A DNA stretch of 64,000 nt from Colocasia esculenta (taxonomy: Eukaryota > Streptophyta > Magnoliopsida > Alismatales > Araceae). A model generated the notes under the pieces. The model saw nothing but the letters and a program-made list of their open reading frames with translations. It searched no databases and was not told the origin of the DNA. The position numbers and the translations under genes are program-made. Below, in pieces: positions 1 through 11,066 of the stretch. The stretch is taken from positions 12,664,712 through 12,728,711 of the forward strand of contig CM024759.1 in assembly GCA_014218235.1 (NCBI GenBank), in the 5' to 3' direction. Each line of letters begins with the position of its first letter. The stretch's first letter is position 1.

Positions 1-2
1 TT

Positions 3-1055
3 GAGGTTGGTCCCTATGAAAACCAGGGAGAGGAAGAAACCTGGACTAGGGAACAAATAAGAAAAGCCACATTGAATTATAGTGCCATGAACATGATTCA
101 ATGTGCTGTTCATCCCAAAGAGTATTCGAGAATCTCAATGTGCAAATCTGCCAAAGAGATGTGGGATAAGCTCGAATTACTTTATGAGGGAACATCACAA
201 GTGAAGGAAACTAAGGCAAATATTCTTGTTTCAGAATATGAATTGTTTATGATGAAGTCTAATGAAACAATTTCTGAAATGTTTGCCAGGTTCATGGTTA
301 TTGTCAATGGACTCAAGGCCTTAGGTAAGGACTACACAGATGCAGACTTGGTAAGGAAAATCTTACGTTCACTCTCTTCTATTTGGCACACAAAGGCCAC
401 TGTCATTGAAGATTCTAAAGATTTGTCCAAAATTTCTTTGGATGAATTGATAGGATCCTTAATGACATATGAAATCAATTTGAAAAGAAATGAAGAACAC
501 ATAATTAAGACCAAGCCAATGGCACTTAAGGCCTCTTCAAGTAACAAAGACAAAAGTCAAGAAAAGACAAGTTCTGAGGAGTCTGAGTCAAATGAGGATG
601 AAATTGCCCTCATGACCAGGCAATTCAGAAAATTCTTGAAATATAGAAAAGGAAAAATGTCTGGAAAAAAGAAGTTTTCCTCAGGTAAAAGAAACACTTC
701 CTCTTCTAATTTCAACAAGAATAAAAAATATGACGAAACTGTCATTTGTTACAGGTGTAATAAGCCAGGACACATGAAGGGAGAGTGTCCTGAGAACAAG
801 AAAGAAAAGCACAAGAAGTTCCAGAAGTTCAAGAAGCCAAAGGCCATGGTAGCCACTTGGTCTGATGAAGATTCAAGTGAAGAAGAAGAAGACAAAAAAT
901 CCTCAAGCTCTGAGAGTGACGAAATCTGCTTCATGGCCAACAATTCTGAAGAAAAGGTAAACACCTCTTTTGTAGATTTCACTGTTGAAGATTGGCAGGA
1001 TGTTTATTCTGAATTAGTTGAAAAATATTCTGAAATGAGAAAAAAAAATATCTAA
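3..1055 (+). pseudogene. copia Gag, N-terminal part (UBN2-type domain and zinc knuckle)
   Basis: The frame is open from base 3 and continues left of the window. The protein contains the UBN2/retrotransposon gag core (KSAKEMWDKL, then EYELFMMK and KILRSL), a basic Ser/Lys-rich linker, and one CCHC zinc knuckle, CYRCNKPGHMKGEC, at about 747-788, followed by an acidic Glu/Ser tract. Gag forms the virus-like particle and the knuckle binds the RNA genome. The frame stops at TAA 1053-1055 just after an A-rich run; the following sequence continues as coiled coil in another frame, so this stop looks like a frameshift in the A-run rather than the natural Gag end. Confidence 0.85.
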
Positions 1056-1978
1056 AAAAGAAAATTGAAAACCTTTATCATAACCAATCTTCAAACAACC
1101 GAATTTGTGAGCTAGAAAATGAGATAACAGAATTAAATGAAGAAAAAGAAAATCTCATGAACTAATTGATGATCTAAAGCTTGCCTCTCAAAAGGCCACC
1201 CAAGAATTCAAAGACTTATCTGAAAAGCTGGAAATGGAAAAACAAGAAAAACAACAAAAGATTGAAGAAATTAAAACTCTTCAAAACCAGCTAAAAGAAA
1301 GGGATGAAGTTATCCAAACCTTCACAAAAGGTAAAGATAACTTGGAGGCACTGCTAGGAACAAACATGACAACAACTTCTCATGGATTAGGATTCAACAA
1401 ACAGAAACCAAAGAAAGACAAATCTGGTGAGAAAAAGGGCAAAGCACCATTAATTAAATTTGTCAAAGGTCCTAATCTTGAGAACACAGAAATCAAGCAA
1501 ACATCAGACAAAACATCAAACAAAACACAAAAAATCAAAAACTCAAAAACAAAAGAAGACAACCAGGTCGACACAGTCTCCTGACAGGTCGACACCAGTC
1601 ATGGAGAGGCCGACCTGCTCAACATCAAAAGCTACAAACAACTCAAACAAAAATTCAAATAAAAATTTGAAAAACAAGAAAAAGTCAAAGGAAATCATTT
1701 ATAAAAAACCTTGGACCTCCAAGACAACATTTCAAGATGATTGGACCAATCCTTGGAGCCAATGGTATGACAACCCTTGTTGGTATCATCCACAATTCTT
1801 TCCCCCAAACCTTTTGATGTACCAACAAAATCCATGGATTCCACCTCCTCATCTGAACTCCTATGCTCAAATGAAAAACTCCCCTCCCACTAAAAACAAA
1901 AATATTGGTGCTTTCATTCCTAAGGAAAAGAACAAACAGAAAAAGACTGAAAACACCAATGAAACAAAACAAAAATAA
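1056..1978 (+). pseudogene. copia Gag C-terminal coiled coil and Gag-PR linker, frameshifted
   Basis: Immediately after the stop at 1055 a shifted frame reads a heptad-like coiled coil (ELENEITELNEEKENL, then KLEMEKQEKQQKIEEIKTL) to about 1340, followed by a Lys-rich, low-complexity tract. Stops and shifts occur near 1164 and 1584. The 1604-1978 part encodes an Asn/Lys-rich stretch then a Trp/Pro/Tyr-rich linker (WSQWYDNPCWYHPQFF). Two copies of CAGGTCGACAC (1564-1574 and 1585-1595) lie in this segment, the same word that is clustered in this element's LTR. I infer that the region was once the long Gag C-terminus; no separate enzyme domain is visible. Confidence 0.65.
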
Positions 1979-2083
1979 AAAACAAGTCAAATTTGGGTGA
2001 GAAAAGATTTACTAACAATGTTCAAACATTCTGATGGTCCCAACTCTGTTTGGGTACCAAAATCTTCTCTCCACTGATCTATT

Positions 2084-2695
2084 GTGCAGGAAGGTCGTGC
2101 ACCCAACACCAATGTGTGGTTTCTTGACAGTGGGTGTTCACGACACATGACGGGAGACAGAGCCAAATTCTCATTCCTGATTGAAAAGGAGGGAGGGTCA
2201 GTGACTTTTGGAGGTAAAAATAAAGGAAAGATCATAGGATCTGGTAAGGTTGGTCAAACTTCCTCAAACTCTGTAGATAATGTTTTACTAGTTGATGGTC
2301 TTGATTATAATTTGCTCAGTATCAGCCAACTATGTGACAAAGGTCACAAAGTTGTGTTTGAATCTGATTTCTGTAAGATAATTGACTCATCAACTGATAA
2401 AATCAAAAATTTTGGAAAAAGGGAAAACAATGTCTACATGATCAACCTAAATAAAAACTTTTCTGAAAATCTTTGCTTTGTTGCAAATAAAGATGAAATT
2501 GCATGGACTTGGCACAAAAGACTTGGCCATGCAAGTTTCAGAACAATGAATAAGTTGTTAAGATTGAATTTGGTTAAGGGTCTTCCTGAATCCTTCTCTA
2601 AAGTTGAAAATCAAGTTTGTGGGATTGTGCTAAAGGAAAACAAACAAGAAAATCTTTTAAAAACTTCAATGAGGTACTCACATCTAAGCCACTAG
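2084..2695 (+). pseudogene. copia protease and GAG-pre-integrase region
   Basis: The aspartic protease active site is WFLDSGCSRHMTG near the start of the frame, followed by the typical flap and hydrophobic core (NLLSISQLCDKGHKVVF). The GAG-pre-integrase zinc-binding region begins at TWHKRLGHASFRTMNKL, which supplies the HH half of the integrase HHCC motif. The frame is lost near 2630, where a small frameshift moves the coding sequence into the overlapping frame that carries integrase. Protease cleaves the polyprotein inside the particle. The start is not a true start; this is an internal part of a Gag-Pol polyprotein. Confidence 0.85.
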
Positions 2696-3165
2696 AATTA
2701 CTTCACATGGACCTTTTTGGCCCTACAAGAATTCTAAGTCTAAGTGGCAAAAGATATGGGTTTGTAATCATTGATGATTTTACTAGATTTACTTGGGTTA
2801 TTTTTTTGTCCCACAAAAGTGATACTTGTCTTGAATTCAGGAACTTCTGTACCACTGTCTTAACAACTTATCCATATAAAATCAAAAATATTTTGACTGA
2901 TCATGGGGGTGAATTTGAGAACACATCATTTTCTGATTTATGTGCTGAATTTCAAATATTCCACAAGTTTTCTTCACCAAGAACTCCAGAACAAAATGGA
3001 GTTGTGGAAAGAAAGAATAGAACTCTTGTGGAAATGGCTAGATCCATGCTCTTAGGAAGTAATTTGCCCAAATCCTTTTGGGCTGAAGCTGTAAACACAG
3101 CCAATCACATTCTAAATAGAGCATTGATCAGACAAAAATCAGCAAAACCCCCTATGAATTATTGA
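2617..3165 (+). pseudogene. copia integrase core
   Basis: Reads LLHMDLFGPTRI (first catalytic Asp), ILTDHGGEFEN (second Asp) and PEQNGVVERKNRTLVEMAR (Glu), the DDE triad of the rve integrase family in copia arrangement, then KSFWAEAVNTANHILNR. It inserts the cDNA into the genome. The frame ends at TGA 3163-3165 where the C-terminal region shifts frame (PTVSYFKTFGCKCFV follows from 3162). All three acidic residues are present, so only the frame damage inactivates it. Confidence 0.85.
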
Positions 3166-5179
3166 AAAACAAAAAGCCAACTGTATCTTATTTTAAAACT
3201 TTTGGGTGCAAATGCTTTGTACACAACAATAACAAAGAAAACCTTGACAAATTTGATGCTAAAAGCAGGAAGCTATCTTCCTTGGCTATTCTGAGGTGTC
3301 AAGGGCTTTCAAAGTGTACATTCTTAAATCTAAAACTGTTGAAGAATCTCCACATGTTATCTTTGATGAAAATTCCTTTTCAACTGATAATTCTAAATCT
3401 TGCAGGGAAAGACAAGACACTGAAGAGGATGAATTTGTTGTGGACTCTTCACCAACCGTTGAGGAGTTTGAAAACATTGAAGAGAACCTGAACACCCCAT
3501 CTTCAAGTGGTTCAGGTAATATTGTCCCAGAAGTGGGTACTTCTCAACAGGTAATTTCTGAACATAGATTTCTGAAAGATCACCCATTAGACAATGTGGT
3601 TGGCAATGTAAATGATAGAGTTAGGACTAGATCTTCATTCCTGCATGATATTGAAGAAGACCCACTAGCTCTAATTTCCCAAATTGAACCAAAGTCAATT
3701 GATGAAGCCTTGTCAAGTTCAGATTGGATTAATGCCATGCATGATGAACTTCATCAATTTGAAAGAAATCAAGTATGAGAATTAGTACCTAGACCTAGTG
3801 ACCAAACAGTCATTGGCACTAGATGGGTTTTCAGAAATAAGTTGAATGAAAATGGTCAAGTCATTAGAAATAAAGCTAGGCTAGTTGCAAAGGGGTACAA
3901 TCAAGAATTTGGAATTGATTTTGAAGAATCATATGCCCCTGTAGCTAGACTAGAAGCAGTTAGAATTTTCCTTGCTTTTGCATCCTCCATGAATTTCAAA
4001 GTTTATCAAATGGATGTCAAAAGTGCATTTTTAAATGGATATATTAAGGAAAATGTTTTTGTTGAACAACCTCCTGGATTTGAAAATGAAAAACATCCTA
4101 ACCATGTTTTCAAGCTTAATAAGGCTCTCTATGGTCTTAAGCAAGCTCCAAGAGCTTGGTATGACCGTTTGAGTACCTTTTTACTTGAAAAAGGATATTC
4201 TAGAGGAAATGTTGATCAGACCTTGTTCACAAAAACAGTCAAAAATCAAATAATTGTGGTCCAAATTTATGTTGATGACATAATATTTGGCTCCACCAAT
4301 AAAGGGCTATGCACTGAATTTTCAAATCAAATGAAGAATGAATTTGAAATGAGTCTAATGGGAGATTTAACATTTTTCTTGGGATTGCAGGTTAACCAAA
4401 CATCTGAAGGGATCTTCATCAGTCAAGCCAAGTATGTCAAGGAACTACTCAAAAGGTTTGACTTTCAGAACCTCAAGCATTCAAGCACACCTATTGCTAT
4501 AAATGCTAAGCTAGAAGAAGACTCAAATGGTAAGTCAGTAGATCCAAAGACCTACAGAGGTATGATTGGCTCTCTACTCTATCTTACAACTTCTAGACCA
4601 GATATTCAGTTTAGTGTGTGTTTGTGTGCTAGATTTCAGTCTAATCCTAAGGAAAGTCACATGTTAGCTGTTAAGAGAATTTTCAAATATCTTGTTGGAA
4701 CATGTGATTTAGGAATTTGGTATCCTGTTAATTGCAAGCCAGATTTGATTGCCTATTGTGATGCTGACTATGCTGGGTGTAAATTAGATAGAAAAAGCAC
4801 AAGTGGCTTGTGTTTATTTCTAGGTGGGTGCCTTATTTCTTGGGCTTCCAAGAAGCAACATTCAGTTGCACTGTCAACTGCAGAGGCTGAATATGTTGCA
4901 GCAGGTAGATGTGGAACTCAGATTCTCTGGGTGAAACATCAACTTCTCGATTACAACCAAGATTTAGGTTGTGTACCCATCCTATGTGATAACACAAGTG
5001 CAATAAATCTGTCTAAGAACCCCATTCAGCATTCTAGAACCAAGCATATTGAGATTAGGCATCATTTCTTGAGAGATGAGGTTGCAAAGAAGTCCTTTGA
5101 ACTCCATTTCATTGAAACTGAAAAACAAGTTGCAGACATTTTCACTAAACCCCTTCCTGAAAACAATTTTCATCCTTGA
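3162..5179 (+). pseudogene. copia integrase C-terminus, reverse transcriptase and RNase H
   Basis: The integrase tail reads in one frame to about 3270 and continues in another from 3296. From 3296 to 5179 a single frame is interrupted only by TGA at 3776-3778, at the position where the family has Trp in VWELVPRP. RT begins with the RWVFRNK and ARLVAKGYNQ motifs and has MDVKSAFLNG, YGLKQAPRAWYD and the catalytic IYVDDIIFGS. RNase H shows YCDADYAGCKLDRKSTSG, STAEAEYVA and CDNTSAI, then HIEIRHHFLRDEV. The extreme C-terminus ends at ENNFHP where the family usually continues into an LRRELG-like tail, which is present here one frame over; a small indel is inferred. Confidence 0.9.
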
Positions 5180-6932
5180 GGAGAGAACTTGGTCTTTGTA
5201 AATGTCCACATTCTTGATCTCTCTTTAAGTTTGGGTTGAGTGTTATGCACTGTTTAAGGGGGAGTTCTTTTCATATCATAACCCTTTGCTTCCTTCAGTC
5301 ACATTGTCCATATCTCTCTCAATTCCACTTCCATTTCCTTTGGACAATAAATTCTTCAACTCTTATTGTGTTGAAATTTCTTGGTATATCAAATGGTGAC
5401 TTGGAGAAGGACAGGTTATGCTTGTCTGGACACTTTCACTATGCGAGAGTATATGTCTCCGCCAAGTACTAAGAAATGAATATGCAATTGCTGAGGGGGA
5501 GCTTTTATTGTTAAAAGAAAATTATCTTTCTTGATTTCAACAAACTTGCATCTCTTTATTTTGATAGGAAATGATTGAAATCATCATCTCAGGGGGAGCT
5601 AGAAAATTCAAGTCATGACTTTTGCAAAATTCATAACTTTTCTTGCATTTCATCAATTTCCTGCATGATGTCATCATTCAGATATCTACAGTCTCCAAAT
5701 GATCCTTTGAGTGATCTATCATATTTTTTACTAATCAACTGTCAACTATATTTTTCAACCCACAGAAATTCAGAACTCTTCCAAGATTGAAAACAACTTG
5801 TGTCTTGAAATTAAAACAACTCTTTGTTTGCAACTGATGTTGGATAAAATTGATTTCTATCTTACAAAACTCTCAAAAATTTGAAAATTCCACAGAGCAA
5901 TGACATTTGTGCTGAGAAACTGCACACCTTCACAATGAATGAAGTGCCATGCATGTCATGAGGCACTAATGTTATCTCTGTTCAAAGGGGATAAAAAATT
6001 CAAAAATAAATTCAAAATACAGCAAAAATGTGCTATACTTTTTGATAATGACTGAGTAACTGAAATATTGGCGTCTACAAAACGTATATTTTCATGTCAA
6101 AAGGTCATTATTTACCCCTTTGAGACTTGACAATGCATAAATCCTAAGTATCCAGGGACTATGGTGTGTAAAAAGCACTAGTACTTGAGTGAAAAAGATT
6201 TATATCATTTGATAGTCTATTACAAAAACAAAATATGTGTGTTAATGGAGTTTTGTTTAGAAAGAATCATTTTCATTTATCATCAAGTTGTTCCTTAAGA
6301 TTGTGTTTTATTTTCAAAACAAGTGCATTCAGTCTAGAGGATATCTTTATTTCTTTAACATTGAGAAATATGGTAGCTTATAGTTGATTGTTAGATATAT
6401 TATATCCCTCAAATCATCATTTCAGTGACTCAAATCTTTGAATGCTCATATCCTATTGGAAATTGTTTAAAACTTGAATTGTGATGAATTTCTTGCAAAA
6501 TATAGCAAATGAATTTTTAGGTCTCTTAAAAATCCTTGAAATGACTATTTCTCTCATTGATTATCTTTTTAAAGAAGTCCCAAAAATTTCTCAAAAAATT
6601 CTCACAAAAAATTCAATTTTTTCTTCAAGGCTAGGTCGACACCATCCTATCCCGTGTCGACACACACCCTAGGTCAGGTCGACACTACAGTCTTCAAGTG
6701 TGGACACTGCCCCCTTGCCAAACTTTTTTAAATCGTGGGTTCCGGATAAGCCCTTGTTGTTCCTGCGGGGTATTGCACCACTGCAAACCCTTTTTTAGGC
6801 ATCAGGTCGATCCGACGGTCTTCTTCTCTCATTTTTGGCAAGAAATTCCACATCTTCTCTCTCAATCACATACCTTTCTCAATCGTCTCTCTTCCCTTCA
6901 TCAACTCCCGATTCCACTCCTTTCTTGCAACC
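5180..6932 (+). other. copia spacer between pol and the env-position ORF
   Basis: No coding signal is visible. Three polypurine tracts with GGGGGAG occur at 5256-5264, 5493-5501 and 5591-5598, all resembling the true PPT next to the 3' LTR. Three GTCGACA-type words lie at 6632-6684 (AGGTCGACAC, GTGTCGACAC, AGGTCGACAC), the same word as in the LTR array. The rest is AT-rich and unremarkable. SIRE-type elements are known to have a long spacer here. Confidence 0.6.
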
Positions 6933-8915
6933 ATGGTGAGAAAAATGGGTCCTCGCCGTGGAGCAAGATCTCAGGCCTCATCTAGGCCAGTTCCGGCAGA
7001 GGATGATGTTCTCAATTCGAAAGAAGAACCAAAAGGCGCAATGACCCTGCAGAGCAACCAGGGTCCTCCTCTGCACCTCAGCCAGCAGCCAAGAGAGGTA
7101 GACCCTCTTCTTCGGGCAGAGGTAGGGTTTCTAGACCTGAGAATCCGGGCTCCTCTTCTGGAGATTCTACAGAGTCATCTTCATCATCTCGTCTGAGTCT
7201 TCCAAGTCTCAAGACACCATTAGTGAAGCCAAGCTAATTCTGAAGCCCAGAAAAGTGGATTTGACAGATATTCAGCTAGCAAATACCTTTCCAGAAATTC
7301 AGACCTACTTCTCTTTTCAGTCTTGGTTACTCTTTATTTCTGAATTTCAAATTATCTATCCAAGACTTGTTAGGGAATTCTACAAGAACTTGAAATGCAC
7401 AGATGAAGGGTTTCAGTCAAAGGTTAAGGGGATTGCTATTGACTTGCCCACAGACATAGCTGCCTCAATTTTCAAAGTACCAGATGAAGGGGCAGATTAT
7501 CACAATTTCGAATTTGATCTTCATGAAGCCTATACCATCATGACAGGCCTTCCTGCTGATAGATCTGATCCCAAACAAACCTTTGTCACCAAATTCAACA
7601 CAAACACATTTCCCCCTGTGTTGAGGGTCATCCACCATATGTTGACCACCATAATTACCCCTCAAGGTGGTGGAAGGGACAGGCTAACAGATATTTAGAG
7701 GTTCATTCTCTATTGCATGGTAAAAGACATCAAAATCAATCTCCATGTAATATTGTATCAAATCATATCTGAAACAACCAGGAAAGACCTCAAGAGATCT
7801 CTTCCATATGCTGCACACTTGACTTCAGTGTTCTAGCACTTTGGTGTGCCTTTAGATAATGAGAAATCCCAGTCTATCCCTAAATCCAACATCTACACCT
7901 TTAAGAATATTCAGAAATTCATGGGATTTAGACTGGAGGGTACTCAAGTTAGGAGAGGGCTAGTTGTAGTTGAGGCCCCTCAAGCTGAAGAGGAACAGCC
8001 TCAAGATCAAGGGGACCAACCCCAGGGTGAAGAGGAACAGCCTCAAGGTCAAGGGGACCAGCCCCAGGGTCAAGAGGAACAGCCTCAAGCTCAAGGGGAC
8101 CAGCCCCAAGGTCAAGAGGATCAGCCTCCTTTGAATGAGGATCAGCCTCAAGTCTCAACTGAAGGTGACATTCCATTTCATGCCCCACTCTCACCTCAGT
8201 TTCAACATTCCTCTCCACAACCCACATTTCAAGCATCCACATCCTCTGGTGGACCTTCTGTTCCACCAGAGTTGTTCTCTTTTTAAATGACAAATTTGAC
8301 ACCTTGAACACCTCTATTCAAACCATGTCACAAGCTTTTGAGTTGAGGATTCAACGGTTGGAGAACACTGTGTCTGCCAAGTTCATAGAGCAAAAAGCTG
8401 CCTCAGACTATGCAGCTCAAAGATTCAACAGATTAATTGGTACAATGGCAGATGCTTCAATTCAACTGAAGGAGCACCAGCAAAAGTTGGAGACAGCTCT
8501 TCAGGGAATTTTGGCAAATTCTCAAGCTGATGTCTTCAACACCAAGCAGACATTACATGAGATCACCAGCACTAGACTATCTTTTGCTCATTTTGTGGAT
8601 GATTTGGAGAGCATGAGGAATTTCAATGCACACATTGACAACCAAATCACTGATTTGACAAAGGAATTCAAGATCATGCAAAGGCCTGGTTGGTCAGCTG
8701 GATCATCTTCCTCTTCACAACCCATATCAGCTGATCTAGCCAGAATTCAAGCTACTTTAATAGAAAATTCAGATAGAATGGAACATTTCTTGCACATAAA
8801 ACTCACAACCATTCAAGATCAAATCAAGTCCAGCTTGACTTTCATGGAGAAAAGACTGTCTGATATAGAAACAATCTTAGTTCCCATTCCTCCTCCTCCT
8901 CCACCTTCTACATAA
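6933..8915 (+). pseudogene. copia env-position ORF (plant 'Transposase_32'-like domain, QP repeats, coiled coil), broken
   Basis: ATG 6933 is in good context (accATGG) and begins an Arg/Ser/Pro-rich N-terminus. The coding sequence changes frame around 7196-7255. From 7255 it reads IYPRLVREFYKNLK, characteristic of the 'putative plant transposon protein' domain (Pfam Transposase_32) that accompanies SIRE elements. A TAG at 7696-7698 and another stop near 7835 break it. 7975-8150 encodes about six repeats of a Gln/Pro/Glu/Gly/Asp-rich decapeptide (EEQPQ, GDQPQ). From 8304 to 8915 a long heptad-rich helix is predicted by eye, ending in a run of Pro. In SIRE elements this position holds an 'env-like' ORF; I see no signal peptide or clear membrane span here, so an envelope role is not supported by this copy. 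Confidence 0.7.
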
Positions 8916-9331
8916 TGTATTTCTTTTGATGATGTCAAAGGGGGAGAAGAAATAAAGAGAACAAGAAATGATTGTAATCTTTTTGGAAAGATTGTAATGT
9001 TTCTCTTAAATGAAGTGAAATGTTTTTTGCTTAGCTTGAATGAATTTCTCATTTGTGTCTTCAATTCAACATGATTGAACATTGTTATGTGAATGTGAAT
9101 GTATGAATGCTTGTCAAGTTGCTTGACCTTCTCTATGCACAAGCAACTAACTTACTTCAAGTAACATTGTACTTGTGAAGTACAACCATCAATTGTGACT
9201 GAGTTTTTATTTAAAGGTCTTTGACAAGCATGAACACAAAAGAAAAACAAGGACTTTGAATAACCAAAAATTGCTTAGAATCACATCTCATCAAAACCTC
9301 ATTGTCATATGGATTTAATGTTGCCATCATC

Positions 9332-9345
9332 AAAAAGGGGGAGAT
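9332..9345 (+). promoter_or_regulatory. polypurine tract of the copia element
   Basis: The purine run AAAAAGGGGGAGA ends next to TGTTGG, the usual start of a plant copia LTR. It primes plus-strand DNA synthesis. A similar tract at 8937-8950 and three at 5256-5598 are not adjacent to an LTR. Confidence 0.8.
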
Positions 9346-9702
9346 TGTTGGTTGAGTGTAATTTCATATCATTTCCCCTCTTATTTTGATGATGACAAAT
9401 GTGATTTGAATGCAAATTAATTGAAACATGATAAACACATTTCACCTGAAATACATATTCAAAAAACATGCTTCAAAGCACACTTATCATTTGTACTCAT
9501 AATAAAATATTTTACTAATGATATAAGTGTTTAATTTTCAGGTACAAAGACTTTTTGCAAAGATGGTGTCGACACACCCCACAATGGTGTCGACACAACA
9601 CCTCAGACTCAAAGGCAAAAAGGTGAAGAAATTCTAAGACTGTGTCGACACTAGTCAAAGAGCAGGTCGACACGAGTTGCAGATTCCAGGAATTAGTCTA
9701 CC

Positions 9703-9966
9703 CAGGTCGACACAGGATAAGGGCAGGTCGACACTGGACCTCGCTCCCAGAACAGCCTGTTTTCAGAATTGGGACAGCAGGTCGACACCACCACCAAGGC
9801 AGGTCGACACTGGATCAAATCCCAGAACAGCCTGTTTGCAGAATGGGACAGCAGGTCGACGCAATATGAGAGCAGGTCGACACTGGACCTCGTTCCTAGA
9901 ACAACCTGTTGTCAGATTTGGGACAGTGTGTCGACACCACCACCAGGGCAGGTCGACACACTATGG
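9703..9966 (+). repeat. 75-bp tandem array carrying paired CAGGTCGACAC motifs in the copia LTR
   Basis: Units begin at 9703, 9778, 9852 and 9927 (periods 75, 74, 75), the last partial. Each unit has two GTCGAC words about 21 bases apart followed by a segment like CCCAGAACAGCCTGTTT and GGGACAG. Four further GTCGAC words precede the array (9568, 9589, about 9643 and 9666). The array lies upstream of the TATA box, so in U3, where enhancer repeats are common in retroelements. Confidence 0.85.
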
Positions 9967-10077
9967 AAATATTCCAACTTAAGATGGATGATTGACACGT
10001 GTTAGCCTAGGGCGATGGTGTATCAACCTAGGATCGTGTGCCCTTGTACCTAAAGGGTATCTTTGGAATCTTTTGGG

Positions 10078-10085
10078 TATAAAAG
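10078..10085 (+). promoter_or_regulatory. TATA box of the copia LTR promoter
   Basis: TATAAAAG preceded by GGG, with a C-rich downstream stretch. It is the only strong TATA match in this LTR and lies about 110 bases after the end of the tandem array. Transcription would start about 30 bases downstream, defining the U3/R border. Confidence 0.6.
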
Positions 10086-11061
10086 ACCCCCAATTGGCTA
10101 TCCATCACATCAAGAGACCCAACGAACTCTTGGAGCCTCCAGAAAGTTCCCTTTGGCGGCGAGAAGAGTTCATCTCCCTCCTCTGCTCTCCTGGTGTCTT
10201 CTGAAGACCAATTCTCATCAATTCGATTGTGAGAATTGGGGTGTGATCGTTGAAGAAGCATTTGAAGCGCCTCAAGGAAGCAGATCAAGTAGAAGCATCC
10301 GTTGGAGATGATTTCAAGGAAGATCCCCAAGTTCAAAAGTGCAGAGCATCGCTTGGGACTTCAAGAATCCAAGCCTCTTCCCAATCTGAGCTTCTACAAG
10401 GGAGTACACTGAAGAATAAAGTCTTTTCATACAATCCTCATTGTACTTCTGTTCTTCTGAGACATTTTGAGATTGTGCAAGTGCTTCTGCACAATTCTCA
10501 TGAATGTTCTCATGTTCGACATGATCTGCTGCTAGAAGATCTATGTCTTGTGTTGGTGTCTAGCAAAGTTGTTTGTGAGCCACTGTGCTCAGTTTGAGTC
10601 GTCGAACTCAAGTGTTTGTTGAGCAGTCTTGCTCAGGGATCTAGAGTAGTCTTACTCTAGAGTTGTGTGAGTTGTAAGCTCAGGTGTTGGAGTTGTCTGG
10701 CTCCAGTGGGTGTGTTACCTAAGTTGTTTAGTGAATCCTCACTGGGTGTGAGGGGTGGATGTAGGAATCACATGGGTGATTTTCGAACCACCTAAAAATC
10801 TTTGTGTACTTGTCTATTTGTGGTTTGATTCTATTATCCGTTAGATGCTTGCATAGGATCGTTTAAGATTCACTTAATCAACTGGTTTCTCATCTATTTT
10901 ATCAACTCACTTAACATCTCATCAGATCTGTGTTTTCACTGTTAAAATTGCCTCTGATTCTCAAAGTATTTTTAAATTGCTTAAGCTTCCGCATAGAGTG
11001 GCATAGATCTATTCATCCCCCCCCCTTCTAGTTCTTATCCATCCTTGTCCTCGATCCTTCA

Positions 11062-11066
11062 GTACC
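11062..11066. other. likely copia target-site duplication (right copy)
   Basis: GTACC directly after the LTR end, matching ATACC at the corresponding place in the second gypsy copy (about 22282). Copia elements make 5-bp duplications. The left copy is outside the window, so this is inferred. Confidence 0.4.

Larger units (their letters stand above)
1..11061 (+). mobile_element. Ty1/copia LTR retrotransposon, SIRE/Maximus-like, 5' end outside window
   Basis: Domain order on the + strand is Gag, protease, integrase, RT, RNase H, which defines copia. A long extra coding region between pol and the 3' LTR, several GGGGGAG tracts and a long LTR are known traits of the SIRE/Maximus lineage. The 5' LTR and PBS are not in the window, which opens inside gag. 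Right end: the LTR ends in CA at 11061, directly against gypsy integrase sequence that aligns with the second gypsy at about 22280, so the element is inserted in a gypsy element. The reading frames contain frameshifts and at least one nonsense codon, so this copy is not autonomous as read. Confidence 0.9.
9346..11061 (+). repeat. 3' LTR of the copia element
   Basis: Starts TGTTGG directly after the PPT and ends ...CCTTCA at 11061, giving 1716 bp with TG/CA ends. The right end was set by comparing flanking gypsy integrase sequence with the second gypsy copy: similarity resumes at GTACCTTG (11062). Inside are a GTCGACA-rich tandem array (9703-9966), a TATA box at 10078, and a run of nine C near 11029, which in SIRE-type LTRs lies shortly before the LTR end. 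The 5' LTR is outside the window, so identity between the pair cannot be measured. Confidence 0.75.

Noticed and set aside
7949..8311. 120-codon - strand frame in the copia env-position region
   Set aside because: Antisense shadow of the QP-repeat coding sequence.
9642..10005. Short + strand frames rich in GRH/STL repeats in the copia LTR
   Set aside because: They are translations of the 75-bp tandem array, which is open in three frames because the unit length is near a multiple of three.
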